DNA of 16,704 nucleotides from assembly GCA_902478605.1 (NCBI GenBank), contig CABSLQ010000060.1:1-16704 (forward strand), given 5' to 3'. Positions 5,600-14,200 of the stretch are shown here, piece by piece; position 1 is the first letter of the stretch; each line of letters starts with the position of its first letter. The DNA is from an uncultured Oscillospiraceae bacterium. Its GTDB lineage: Bacteria > Bacillota > Clostridia > Oscillospirales > Acutalibacteraceae. Both the position numbers and the translations under genes were made by a program. The notes below the pieces were generated by a model. That model did no database searches. It was given only the letters and a program-made list of their open reading frames with translations, and had not been told where the DNA came from.

Positions 5600-7675
5600 T
5601 CAGCCGCTGCCGTATTGTACAAGCGCTTCGGGCAGCTCGAGACCTTCGGCAGACAGATACAGCGTATACGCGCCGTTTCCGCCGCACTCCAGCGTCAGGC
5701 ACAGAACCGGCTTTTGGATAACGGGCAGCGCATTCGATGCGGTAAGCCGGTCCGCCAATTCTGCAATCGGTTCGCGCAGCAGCTCCAGCATGTCGCCCCC
5801 ATAATACCGTTCCACCGTACCGCCTTCCGGCTGCATCAGACGGAGGAACAGCCAGTCGTAGGGCTCCCAGTTCCCGTCCCGCAATATGGCCAGCATATCC
5901 ATGGCCGCGTTGGTGTTTTCGTTGACAAACGCCATATACTGGTTGCTGGTGCGGGGAAGAAGGGAGTCGATCGGGATGGAAGTGGAATACCATTCGGCGC
6001 CGATGCTGCCGGAAAAGCGGATGGTGGTCAGCGCCAGCGGCGTATTGCCCCCGTCATAGGCGTATGGCGATGCATATTCCGTAAAATAAACCTGATGCGT
6101 TTGCTGCAGATAGCCGTACCAGTCGGCAAACGGCAGTGCCGCGACTTCCTCACGCAGCGTGTCATACAGGGCTTCAGCCTGGGCGGGAGGAAGGCCGTCC
6201 ACCGCAACCGACGGGCTTTCGGGAAGGTGGAGATAGGCCTCCTGATAGGTGGCGTTTTCCCCGAGGATACCGGCCAGCTCCTGTACATTCTGCGGTGTCA
6301 GCAGCACGTTGCGGTAAATGGTGCGCCCGTGCAGATAGATCACCACCTGTTTGCTGATAGCGGAGCCGTCACGCTGCAACGTGTAAAAAGTGTCCGGCGA
6401 GCGGCGGACGGTATCGAGCGTGTACTGGAGCCGTTCGGCCATCAAAGCACACAGGGCGGGATCGTCATGCCGGATGGCAGCGGTCCGGATGCTGAAATAC
6501 TCGTTGGTGTTGTTTTCGACCAGACGCACCGCCTTGATGTCTTCCGCCTCCGGCCGGATTTCCAGCGTGGAATAATATCCCAGAGCCACGCCCCCGATAA
6601 ACAGCCCGTTCATCAGCAGCAGAATACCCAGCGCAGGAATGGAGCGCAGAAGATTGCGCCATTTGCGGGTGGTGAACAGTTCGTAAAGAAAGTACACAAA
6701 GAGCGCCGCCAGATAGAAGACCAGACAGAGAAAGGGATCGTCACCGCTCAGCGTCTGCCTGCCCAGCAGGCTGCCGGAGATCATGACGCAGGGGACCAGA
6801 CAAATGATCATGGCGATCAGCAGGCGATACACCGTCTGTACGGCGCGGTTGGGCGCGGCCTTACCCGCCGTTTCGCTGCGCCGCTTATAAAAGAGCCAGC
6901 AGGCGAGGCCGGTATACAACAGACCGGCGCACAGGGTGTAGACGCCGCCGGGCGCAAAGGTGAAGGACTGGGAAAACCGTCCGTTGAACAGTCCGAAGAA
7001 GAAATTGGTCACCACGTTATAGGGATCGTCCAGCGGCGGGGCGAAATGCAGCTCCGACACAATGGGCAGCAGATCGGCGAGAGTCGAACGAAACACCGTG
7101 ATGAGCAGGCGCGGCGTGAACAGCAGAAGAAGCGACACGGTCACATTGGTGAACAGGGTGCCGGTCAGGCACATGCCGACGGCAAATACCCCCGCCACAA
7201 GCAGGGAAGCCGCCAGGCAGTTGAAAAGCATGACGAGCATGCCGGTGAGGCTGAAGGAAAAATAGGTCCGCAGGAGGGAATAGGCAATCAGCGACAGCCC
7301 GGTGGATACGACGGCCGCCGCCGCGATCCAGGTCATGACCGCGGCAAAAAAGCTCAGAAAAAGCGAGACGCGGGTGTTGGGAATGGCGTGGTAGAAATCG
7401 CAGGCGGGACGCTTGTTGAGAAACTGGAACAGGTAGAGCGTCATCAGCGGCGCAAGCAGCAGGAAGCACACCGCGAGCAGCGGATGCATATTTTGCGGTT
7501 CCATGGCTTGGAATGCGGCATTTCCGGCGGCTTCTATGCGGCGCAGCGAGAGAACCTGCCCGATGGGGATGAGCACCGCCTCGAAGGAGAGAAGGAGCAG
7601 CCCGGACAACCCGAGAAGCCGCAGCTGCCTGAGTGCGTCGGTATACAGGCCGATGTCAAAGAAGCGCTTTTTCAT
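5600..7675 (-). CDS. ABC transporter permease with large extracytoplasmic domain (DUF6449-like)
   Basis: Membrane subunit of the exporter whose ATPase is encoded immediately upstream. The 691-aa protein starts with an amphipathic cytoplasmic segment. Hydrophobic segments follow at about residues 20-40, 63-85, 100-125, 130-180 and 190-205, then a further group at about 245-375. After GYYSTLEIRPEAEDIKAV a polar domain of about 310 residues runs to the end with no further helix. Membrane segments followed by a large soluble domain resemble permeases of YtrA-regulated operons in Clostridia (DUF6449-like), where the domain may sit outside the cell. ATG 7675 overlaps the ATPase stop by 4 nt (ATGA), with GAGGGGGG upstream, so the two are translationally coupled. 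The substrate is unknown; roles in cell-wall stress are reported for the Bacillus Ytr system. Assignment to ABC permease is strong; the domain name is moderately sure. Confidence 0.85.
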   Translation of the reverse strand: MKKRFFDIGLYTDALRQLRLLGLSGLLLLSFEAVLIPIGQVLSLRRIEAAGNAAFQAMEPQNMHPLLAVCFLLLAPLMTLYLFQFLNKRPACDFYHAIPNTRVSLFLSFFAAVMTWIAAAAVVSTGLSLIAYSLLRTYFSFSLTGMLVMLFNCLAASLLVAGVFAVGMCLTGTLFTNVTVSLLLLFTPRLLITVFRSTLADLLPIVSELHFAPPLDDPYNVVTNFFFGLFNGRFSQSFTFAPGGVYTLCAGLLYTGLACWLFYKRRSETAGKAAPNRAVQTVYRLLIAMIICLVPCVMISGSLLGRQTLSGDDPFLCLVFYLAALFVYFLYELFTTRKWRNLLRSIPALGILLLMNGLFIGGVALGYYSTLEIRPEAEDIKAVRLVENNTNEYFSIRTAAIRHDDPALCALMAERLQYTLDTVRRSPDTFYTLQRDGSAISKQVVIYLHGRTIYRNVLLTPQNVQELAGILGENATYQEAYLHLPESPSVAVDGLPPAQAEALYDTLREEVAALPFADWYGYLQQTHQVYFTEYASPYAYDGGNTPLALTTIRFSGSIGAEWYSTSIPIDSLLPRTSNQYMAFVNENTNAAMDMLAILRDGNWEPYDWLFLRLMQPEGGTVERYYGGDMLELLREPIAELADRLTASNALPVIQKPVLCLTLECGGNGAYTLYLSAEGLELPEALVQYGSG

Positions 7676-8613
7676 GCGTGACCCCCCTCGTTTGTTTGCG
7701 CAGCCGCGGCGTACGTTTCGGCGAGCACGCTGTCAAAATGGTAGCCGAGCGCCTCCATTTCAAAGGTGAAAACTTCTTCAAGGGTCAGGGGCAGTACGTC
7801 GAGCACCGCCGGCTGCATGGCGCGCAGCAGAGCCACTGTGCGTTCCCGATCGCCGCGCACAATGAGATTGGCGACCGAGCCGCGCTTGGAGAAATGCAGC
7901 AGATCGAGCGCCGCAAACCGCTCGCGGTCGTACGGCTCGAGAAAGGCGATTTGTATCTTGAACAGGGAGGTTTTCAGGTTTTGGATATCGCTTTCGAACA
8001 CCACGCCGCCCTTGTGCATCAGGGCCAGCTGGTCGCAGGTGTCCTCCAGCTCGCGAAGCGAATGGGAGGTGAGGATGGCGGTTGCCTGCCGCTCCACCAC
8101 GTCTTCGCAGATGAGCCGCTTGACCAGATGCCGCATGACCGGGTCGAGGCCGTCAAAGGTCTCGTCCAGCAGCAGATAGTCCGGCCGGCAGGAGAGGGCG
8201 AGTATGGTAGCCGCCTGCCGGCGCATACCCTTGGAAAAGTTCTGCAGCGACTTGTTTTCGTCGAGCTGAAAGGCTGCTGTCAGCTCGCGGTACCGCGCCA
8301 TATCAAAGGTGGGATAGGCCGCACGGTACAGGGCGGCCATACGGCGCATGGAGGCCCCGGGAAGGAAATACCAGTCGTCCGGAACAAAGGCCAGCCGGCT
8401 TTTCATACCGGGATTTTCATAAACCGGCTGGCCTTCCAGCGTGATGGTTCCCCCGTCGGGCCGGTAAATGCCGGTGAGCAGACGCAGAAAGGTGGATTTG
8501 CCTGCGCCGTTGGAACCGACCAGCCCGTAAATGCATCCGCGCGGGATGGTGCAGGAGATGGCGTCGAGCGCCGTGAAATCGTCAAACCGTTTGGTGAGCT
8601 TTTCTGCGGTAAT
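7672..8613 (-). CDS. ABC transporter ATP-binding protein, YtrB-like (probable ATT start)
   Basis: ATPase subunit energising the adjacent permease. Numbered from the proposed start, the motifs are Walker A GSNGAGKST (33-41), signature FSKGM (126-130), Walker B YLLLDE (146-151) and H-loop His184 (TSHSLRE). The segment FVPDDWYFLPG sits where other ABC proteins have the Q-loop and is common in YtrB-like proteins. The start is unusual. The frame is open back to a TGA at 8650-8652 but contains no ATG, GTG or TTG before Walker A. The first ATG (8406) would delete Walker A and yield an inactive 244-aa fragment. The best candidate is ATT at 8613-8611, giving ITAEKLTKRFDDFTALD, a normal ABC N-terminus, with AAAGGGGG about 11 nt upstream. 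It begins 23 nt after the GntR stop and ends by overlapping the permease start by 4 nt. The 313-aa length suits the family. Function is secure; the start codon is inferred. Confidence 0.88.
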   Translation of the reverse strand: MTAEKLTKRFDDFTALDAISCTIPRGCIYGLVGSNGAGKSTFLRLLTGIYRPDGGTITLEGQPVYENPGMKSRLAFVPDDWYFLPGASMRRMAALYRAAYPTFDMARYRELTAAFQLDENKSLQNFSKGMRRQAATILALSCRPDYLLLDETFDGLDPVMRHLVKRLICEDVVERQATAILTSHSLRELEDTCDQLALMHKGGVVFESDIQNLKTSLFKIQIAFLEPYDRERFAALDLLHFSKRGSVANLIVRGDRERTVALLRAMQPAVLDVLPLTLEEVFTFEMEALGYHFDSVLAETYAAAAQTNEGGHA

Positions 8614-8636
8614 CGTGACGGATTCCCCCTTTCGCG

Positions 8637-9005
8637 TTAAAGCGCCTGTTCATAGGCGCGCCGCACGCAGTCCAGTACCTCGTCCAGCGGAACGCCCGCC
8701 TGCTGCAGCTCGTGCGCGAGCGTCTCCACTTCGCCGAGGCGTTTGCGGCGGGAGTTGGCGATCAGAACGGGCGCATTTTCCGAAATGAAGCAGCCGCGCC
8801 CGGGGATGGCGTATAAAATCCCGCGGCTGTCCAGCTCGGCATAGGCCTTCTGGATGGTGTTGGGGTTCAAAGACAGCTCCAGCGACAGGCTGCGCACCGA
8901 CGGGACCTGTTCCCCCGGCCGCATCAGGCCGGAAAGCACCATCTGTTCAATTTGATCGATAATCTGGCTGTACACCGGCTGCCGAGACATCGCATCCACA
9001 AACAT
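8637..9005 (-). CDS. GntR family transcriptional regulator, YtrA-like
   Basis: Repressor of its own ABC operon. The 122-aa product has the GntR winged helix (about residues 10-75: PVYSQIIDQIEQMVLSG, then PSVRSLSLELSLNPNTIQKAYAELDSRG, then IPGRGCFI) and a short helical C-terminal dimerisation segment, the layout of the YtrA subfamily, which lacks a large effector domain. ATG 9005 is chosen because AAGGGG lies 9 nt upstream and the conserved domain starts right after; a longer in-frame start at 9068 would lie upstream of the predicted transcription start. It is the first gene of the operon GntR-ATPase-permease. The promoter (9059-9087) and an inverted repeat (9027-9051) directly upstream suggest autorepression. 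The effector is unknown. Confidence 0.93.
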   Translation of the reverse strand: MFVDAMSRQPVYSQIIDQIEQMVLSGLMRPGEQVPSVRSLSLELSLNPNTIQKAYAELDSRGILYAIPGRGCFISENAPVLIANSRRKRLGEVETLAHELQQAGVPLDEVLDCVRRAYEQAL

Positions 9006-9026
9006 CGTTTCACGCCCCTTGTCTGA

Positions 9027-9051
9027 AGTGTATGAATACACATCATACAGT
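9027..9051 (-). promoter_or_regulatory. YtrA-type operator
   Basis: Reading the plus strand, AGTGTA (9027-9032), 13 nt, then TACAGT (9046-9051). This matches the AGTGTA-N13-TACACT operator described for Bacillus subtilis YtrA with one mismatch. The symmetry extends inward: TGTATGA (9029-9035) and TCATACA (9043-9049) are exact inverted repeats. It lies just downstream of the -10 and over the expected start point, a typical repressor position. Confidence 0.8.
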
Positions 9052-9058
9052 TGTGAAC

Positions 9059-9087
9059 ACTGTACCACGGATCGGTGCCGTTGTCAA
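9059..9087 (-). promoter_or_regulatory. Sigma-A promoter of the GntR-ABC operon
   Basis: On the minus strand, TTGACA (9087-9082), a 17-nt spacer and TACAGT (9064-9059). The predicted start near 9052 falls at the edge of the operator at 9027-9051. Confidence 0.85.
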
Positions 9088-9112
9088 GAAAGATAACAAA
9101 AATGTAAGATTT

Positions 9113-9138
9113 CCCTGCCGGCTGTTTTTGCGGCAGGG
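9113..9138. repeat. Small hairpin (CCCTGCCG stem)
   Basis: CCCTGCCG (9113-9120) pairs with CGGCAGGG (9131-9138) around a 10-nt T-rich loop. The arm sequence CCCTGCC recurs in the larger terminator-like hairpin at 9166-9192, about 45 nt away. No U-tract follows on the minus strand. It lies upstream of the GntR promoter, and its role is unknown. Confidence 0.45.
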
Positions 9139-9163
9139 GACGGCATCGGCCTTCGCGCAGTGC

Positions 9164-9197
9164 AAGGGCTCCCTGCCGCCGGCAGGGAGCCCTTTTT
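9164..9197 (-). terminator. Terminator-like hairpin after the DUF1294 gene
   Basis: GGGCTCCCTGCC (9166-9177) and GGCAGGGAGCCC (9181-9192) form a perfect 12-bp stem with a 3-nt loop, extendable by two A-T pairs. It directly follows the DUF1294 stop at 9196. The long T run (9193-9197) is on the plus strand. In the minus direction the tail is only TT, so it should work best as a plus-strand terminator and more weakly for the gene it follows. Confidence 0.7.
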
Positions 9198-9480
9198 ACA
9201 CAATGTCGGCCGCGAACAGCCAGAGGATCAGTGCGACCTGTGCCGCGAAGATTAAAGGAATGCCCCACATAAAGCGGCGTTTGCGCGTTTTGTGGTGCAG
9301 GCAGCGCATGGCGATATACATCGCCGCGCTCCCGCCCAGCGCCGCAAAGGCAAACAGCGTGGCTTCGGGCACCCGCCATTTGCCTTTGCGGGCGCGCGCT
9401 TTGTCCGCGGCCGTGAGAATCACGGCGATCAAACTGATGATTAGCAGATACCCTGCCAGAATTTTGTATCCAAGCGGCAT
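9196..9480 (-). CDS. DUF1294 family small membrane protein
   Basis: A 94-aa integral membrane protein of unknown function. The family signature is clear: DKARARKGKWRVPEATLF, then AALGGSAAMYIAM, then HHKTRKRRFMWGIP (about residues 26-74). There are three hydrophobic segments (about residues 5-23, 41-58 and 72-90), with the conserved basic motifs in the loops. ATG 9480 is chosen because AAAAGGAG is 7 nt upstream and the first helix starts immediately; the in-frame extension upstream would add a polar leader not seen in the family. An extended -10 promoter at 9550-9558 would give a leader of about 65 nt. It is divergent from the envelope gene block and ends at a strong hairpin, so it is probably monocistronic. 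Confidence 0.9.
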   Translation of the reverse strand: MPLGYKILAGYLLIISLIAVILTAADKARARKGKWRVPEATLFAFAALGGSAAMYIAMRCLHHKTRKRRFMWGIPLIFAAQVALILWLFAADIV

Positions 9481-9549
9481 GGAACGGCTCCTTTTGACAT
9501 ATAGATGCATTGTGTGCCTCAAAAGAGGACAACCGTGACCTTCTTCCCC

Positions 9550-9558
9550 AGTATACCA
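9550..9558 (-). promoter_or_regulatory. Extended -10 promoter of the DUF1294 gene
   Basis: On the minus strand, TGGTATACT: a TG-N extension before a near-consensus TATACT. No good -35 lies 17 nt upstream, as is common for extended -10 promoters. It is divergent from the promoter at 9602-9630. Confidence 0.6.
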
Positions 9559-9601
9559 TCCTGGTAAAGATTAGAAAAGCGAATTTTTTCGCCCCAACCG
9601 G

Positions 9602-9630
9602 TTGACCGAAGGCGAAGCGCACGATACAAT
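9602..9630 (+). promoter_or_regulatory. Sigma-A promoter of the envelope gene block
   Basis: TTGACC (9602-9607), a 17-nt spacer, TACAAT (9625-9630); each hexamer differs from consensus at one base. Transcription should begin near 9637, about 44 nt before the lipoprotein start. The genes at 9681-14831 are probably co-transcribed from here. Confidence 0.8.
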
Positions 9631-9680
9631 AAAGAATTATAGACGTTTTTCGCCCTGCTTCGACGGGTGGTGAGGTGCTT

Positions 9681-11180
9681 ATGAGAATGCGGCAACATAA
9701 ACGCGGATGGCGGCAATGCCTTTTCGGCTGGCTGACGGCGGCCGCCCTGCTGGTTGCTCCGGCCGGCTGTTCCCGGACGGACGGACCGGCGGTGTCCCTG
9801 CCGGCGGGCTCAGCCGCCTCGGCGGCGTCTTCGGCCGCGGCGGCATCCACGTGGCCGTCCACATCGGCCGCCACTGTCACGGAGGCTACAAACGCCACGG
9901 ACACCACGTCTGTGCCGGAGGAAAGCGCGACCACCGGCACCCATTCCGCCACGCCGCAGGGTTCTGCGACTACCACCCGCGCTACCGCCGCGACGGGAAC
10001 CACCACCGCGTCGTCCGCCGCAACGACCCGGGTAACCACGCCGCCGCGTCCGGCGCTGGAAGGCGAGCTGCGCGGGGTCTGGGTATCCTACATCGAGCTG
10101 AACAAGCTGTTGGGAAAGAAAACGGCCGATGAGGCAAAAACCGTGCTTGACGATCTGCTCGACAGCTGTGCGTCCTACGGGATCAACGCGCTGTTTTTCC
10201 ATGTGCGGGCGAACAGCGATGCGTATTATGCCTCGTCCATCTTCAAGCCCGCCGCTTCGGTGGCTTCCCTGATAGAAAGCGGCTTTGATCCGCTTGCCTA
10301 TGCGGTGGAGGGAGCGCATAAACGCGGCATGCAGCTGCACGCCTGGATCAATCCCTACCGCATCGGCACGGACGAAAGCTATGCCGTGGGCGATAAGGGG
10401 GATCGCTTCTGCAAATACCGCAACACAAAATATGAACAGCAGACCTGGTATTATATCCCCACCTCCACGGCGGCGCAGAAAACCATACTGGACGGAATCC
10501 GGGAGATCCTCGACCGCTACGCGGTGGACGGGATCCACTTTGACGATTACTTCTATCCGGAAAACGACGATCCCAAGGTGGGCATTGATCACGATCAGCC
10601 CGAGAGCTTTGAATCCGATTTCAACCCCTCGGGCAGTCTGTCGCTGGGCGACTGGCGGCGGGCGGCGGTGGATGCGCTCATTATCCAGGCGTATGCCATC
10701 ACCCACCAGAAGCCGGGCGCCGTCTTTGGCGTCAGCCCGCAGGCGGGCGCCGAGCATACGCGGGACAAACTGTATGCCGATACCGTCAAATGGCTGGGGA
10801 CGGCGGGCTATGTCGACTATCTCTGTCCGCAGGTCTATTTCGGGTTTGAGCATCGCTCCTCCGCCTTCGATAAGGTGACCGAACGGTGGCTAGGCTATAA
10901 GCGGGCCGCCGGCGTGCAGCTGTACATAGGCATGGGCCTGTATAAGACGGGCATCGACGACGATACCTGGGCCGGCGACAGCGGCCGCCGGGAATGGATA
11001 GAAAACGACGACATCATGAAGCGGCAGGTGGAATACCTGCGCACCCAGCCGCAGGTGGGCGGCATGGTGTTTTACAGCTATACCTATTTTGATCCGGTTG
11101 CCTGCGGCGAGCTGCAGGGCGAGGGTCTGGAGGTTGCCAAACGGGAAGTACAGAATCTGCTGCCGCTGCTGCGCGGGTAA
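9681..11180 (+). CDS. Lipoprotein with GHL10-type (family 10-like) glycosyl hydrolase domain
   Basis: Probably a cell-surface glycosidase acting on peptidoglycan or another wall glycan; the substrate is not proven. The 499-aa protein begins with a basic segment and a hydrophobic stretch ending in VAPAGC, so Cys30 could be lipidated (Pro at -3 is not ideal). Residues 31-125 are an Ala/Ser/Thr-rich linker with almost no other residue types. The GHL10 domain runs from about residue 130 to 420: LRGVWVSYIEL, then GINALFFHVRANSDAYYASS, then FDPLAYAVEGAHKRGMQLHAWINPYR, and the likely catalytic region VDGIHFDDYFYP near residue 280. ATG 9681 follows GGTGAGG closely; GTG 9675 and ATG 9687 are alternatives. 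Only 32 nt separate it from the amidase gene, which carries a related barrel. Confidence 0.88.
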   Translation: MRMRQHKRGWRQCLFGWLTAAALLVAPAGCSRTDGPAVSLPAGSAASAASSAAAASTWPSTSAATVTEATNATDTTSVPEESATTGTHSATPQGSATTTRATAATGTTTASSAATTRVTTPPRPALEGELRGVWVSYIELNKLLGKKTADEAKTVLDDLLDSCASYGINALFFHVRANSDAYYASSIFKPAASVASLIESGFDPLAYAVEGAHKRGMQLHAWINPYRIGTDESYAVGDKGDRFCKYRNTKYEQQTWYYIPTSTAAQKTILDGIREILDRYAVDGIHFDDYFYPENDDPKVGIDHDQPESFESDFNPSGSLSLGDWRRAAVDALIIQAYAITHQKPGAVFGVSPQAGAEHTRDKLYADTVKWLGTAGYVDYLCPQVYFGFEHRSSAFDKVTERWLGYKRAAGVQLYIGMGLYKTGIDDDTWAGDSGRREWIENDDIMKRQVEYLRTQPQVGGMVFYSYTYFDPVACGELQGEGLEVAKREVQNLLPLLRG

Positions 11181-11212
11181 GCGGCGCGGGACGTGTAAAA
11201 GGATAGGAAAGG

Positions 11213-14200
11213 ATGAAAAACGTTATGCCCCAGCACGCCAAAAAACGACCGATCCCCAAGAAGGCGATCCTCATTTCCTCCATTGCGGCGGGTGTCGCCG
11301 TATTGGCGGTAGTGGGTATCCTGTTGGTTCATAACGGCGCGCTGGATGCGGTGGTGAACCTGTTCCGGAGCCGGCCGCCCGTTACTTCCACGGTGGACAG
11401 CAGTACGCTGCCCCCTGCTTACAGCGAGCCCGACGCCTCTGCGCCGGAGGAGGAACCGGTGATCTTCCGCCGGCCGGACACGCTGTCCGGTGTCCAGCTA
11501 ACCGCCGGGGTGGAGTATCTGACAAAGGCAGGCGATTCCGCCGAAACGGTCAAGGAGCAGATCGATGCGGCCCTGGCCTTCGCAAAGGAGTGGGGGTTCA
11601 ATACCCTGCTGGTGCCGCTCGCCTATGACGGCAAGCTGCCCTTCGCGGTGGATGGGGTGGAGACCTATACCCTCCAGGATAAAAGCGGGGCGGCCTTTGA
11701 TCCGATCGCGTATATCCTGGAGGCCGGCCGGGCGCAGGATATGTATCTTTACGGCGTGCTGGACCTGCGGGTGCGGGAGGACAAGGAATGGGATCCCACC
11801 GTGCCGGCGGACGCGGCGCGTATGCATGCCCTCGCCGAAGGGGCGGCGGCCCGGTACGCCTTTGACGGCTGGCTCATTACGGGATACAGCTATCCTACCA
11901 AGGCGCAGGGAGACGCCGAGGCGTTTGCTGCCTCGGGCGCGGGGCGCACGATGGAGCAGTTTATGGCGGACAGCGTCCAGACGGCCGTCGCCGATGTGGC
12001 GGCAACACTGCGCGCCGCGAACCGCAACGGGTACATCGGGCTTCTCACCTCGCCCGTCTGGGCGCATAAATCGGTGGATGCGCGCGGGTCGGACACGGCG
12101 GGTGTGTACGAGGAATACACCGACGGCCACGCCGACAGCCTTTCTTGGATACAGAACGGGCTGGTCGATTTTATCATGCTGCAGGGCGACCGTTCCACGA
12201 ACCAGGCCAACGCGAGCTTCAACACGGTGCTCGATTGGTGGGCGGGCGTGTGCACGGGGGCCAACCTGCCTTTTTATGTGCTGCAGGCGTCGGATAAGGC
12301 GGCCGCCGGCGAAAGCGGGTTCGGCGGCGACCAGATGGCCCGCCAGTATCTCGCCTGCCAGAAGACGGCGGGCTGGGGCGGCAGCGCCTTCACCTCTCTC
12401 GCGGCGCTGCAGAAGAACACGGGCGATTTCGCCACGGTGCTGCGCCGTGCGCTCACCGGCGGTATCGACACGGAATACACCTTCAAATCGCTGACCTTCA
12501 GTGCGCCCACGAGCAACACGGTGACCACCGACGAATCCAAGTTTACCTTCATGGGCAGCACCGATCCCAATTTCCCCGTCACAATGAACGGCGAGCAGCT
12601 GACCCTCTCGGACAAGGGCGGCTTTGCCGTGGACGTGACGCTGCAGCCCGGAGCCAACAAATTCACTTTTGTCAGCAACGGCAAAACGGTCACCTTTACC
12701 ATCACCTATAAAGTCACCGTCATCAAGAGCGTGTCTCCCGCGTCGGACGAGGCGATGACGCTCGACGGCGGCAGCACGGTGGGCTTCAGCGCCATCGCGC
12801 GCAAGGGCGCGACGGTCAAGGTCGCCTTTAATGGCAAGACCTATACCATGGAATCCGCCCCGCTTAAGGAAGAAGAGGGAGCGGGCGATCCGGAACTGTC
12901 CGATTTCGAGAACTATGTGGCGACGGTCACCCTGCCCGCCGGCCAGTCCGGGCAGGCGCAGGCGCTGGGCGCGGCCACCTTTACGGGCAGCTATAACGGG
13001 CTGACCGAAACGCATAAGTCGGGAAGCATCACGGTCAAGGCACTGCCCAAGCCCGATGCGCCCGAGACGGTGCTGCCCGGCGTCATAGCGGATTTGGAGC
13101 CGATCAACCCCAATACGGGCGGTACGCTGCTCGACGCGGGGGATATCATCATCATCAACAAGGACTATGTCGAGACCTTCGACGGGGAAACGGTGGACGA
13201 TTATTCCCGGCCGGACAATGCTTATCTGCCCAAAGGGACCACCGACGTCGTCAAGAAAACGGTGGCCCTCGGTTCGACCCAATATTATCTGCTCGGCTGC
13301 GGCCGGCGCGTATACGTCAAGGACGCGGCCAGTTACATTGAGAACGGCAAGATCACCGAGAATACCATCAAGGACCAGAAGATGGAGCTGGCCAGCACAC
13401 ACACCATCTTGAAGCTGGATTCCACCTGGCGGGTGCCGTACAACGTGGAGCTGCTGCCCCAGAAATATCAGAGCGTGACGGGTACGCCGAATTATTCCAT
13501 CAACAAGTACGGGCAGACGACCCAGTATGTGGATATCACCTTCTCGTATACGACGGCGGTGCCCTCTTCGGCGCCCGATATGTCGACCAGCCCGCTGTTC
13601 AGCAAGGCGGAATGGCTGAAGGGCAGCGGCAATACGACGGTGCTGCGCCTCACGCTGCGTGAAACGGGGCAGTTCTACGGCTATTCGGTGGTGTGGGACA
13701 ACGACGGCACCCTTCAGTTCTCCTTCAAGCACCCGAGCGGTATTGCCAACAACCCGGCCAACCAGCCGCTCAAGGGGATACGCATCGTGGTGGATCCGGG
13801 GCACGGCGGCCGTTCATCCGGCACCTATGGCACGGTGCCCGGCCTGTATGAAAAGACGCTGACCCTCACGTATGGCCTGCTGCTGCGTGATAAGCTGCAG
13901 TCGCTTGGCGCAACGGTGGACATGACCCGCACGGCCGACGTGCTCCCCGACAATCCCGATATGAGCACCCGCACCGACCATGCGCGCAACAACGGCACCG
14001 ATCTGCTCGTCAGCGTGCATATGAACGGCGTGGACGGGCAGAGCGCGAGCGGCTGTTCCATCCATTATTTCAACGAATATTCCTATGCGGTGAACCGGGC
14101 GGTCACCGACGCGATGCGCGAGGTGGAAAAAGCCAACAATACGGGCAACCGGTCGGAGCCGTGCGCCTGGAGTCCCTTTTTCATGTGCCGGGTACACGAC

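Noticed and set aside
5365..5622. N-terminal extension of the DUF1622 protein
   Set aside because: It would translate through an intrinsic terminator and lacks family resemblance; ATG 5364 has a ribosome binding site.
5615..7681. A 688-codon open frame on the plus strand, antisense to the whole ABC permease gene
   Set aside because: Its translation is rich in Gln, Arg, Gly and His with no domain pattern. The minus frame has clear membrane helices, a ribosome binding site and operon overlap. GC-rich codon use leaves the antisense frame open by chance.
8630..8655. Programmed -1 frameshift fusing the GntR protein to the ABC ATPase
   Set aside because: The ATPase frame overlaps the GntR end by a few codons, but there is no good slippery heptamer before the TAA, and a Shine-Dalgarno sits between the genes. 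Initiation at ATT is simpler.
11498..13804. A 768-codon minus-strand open frame antisense to the amidase gene
   Set aside because: Arg/Gly/His-rich shadow translation without motifs; the plus frame carries a complete amidase.
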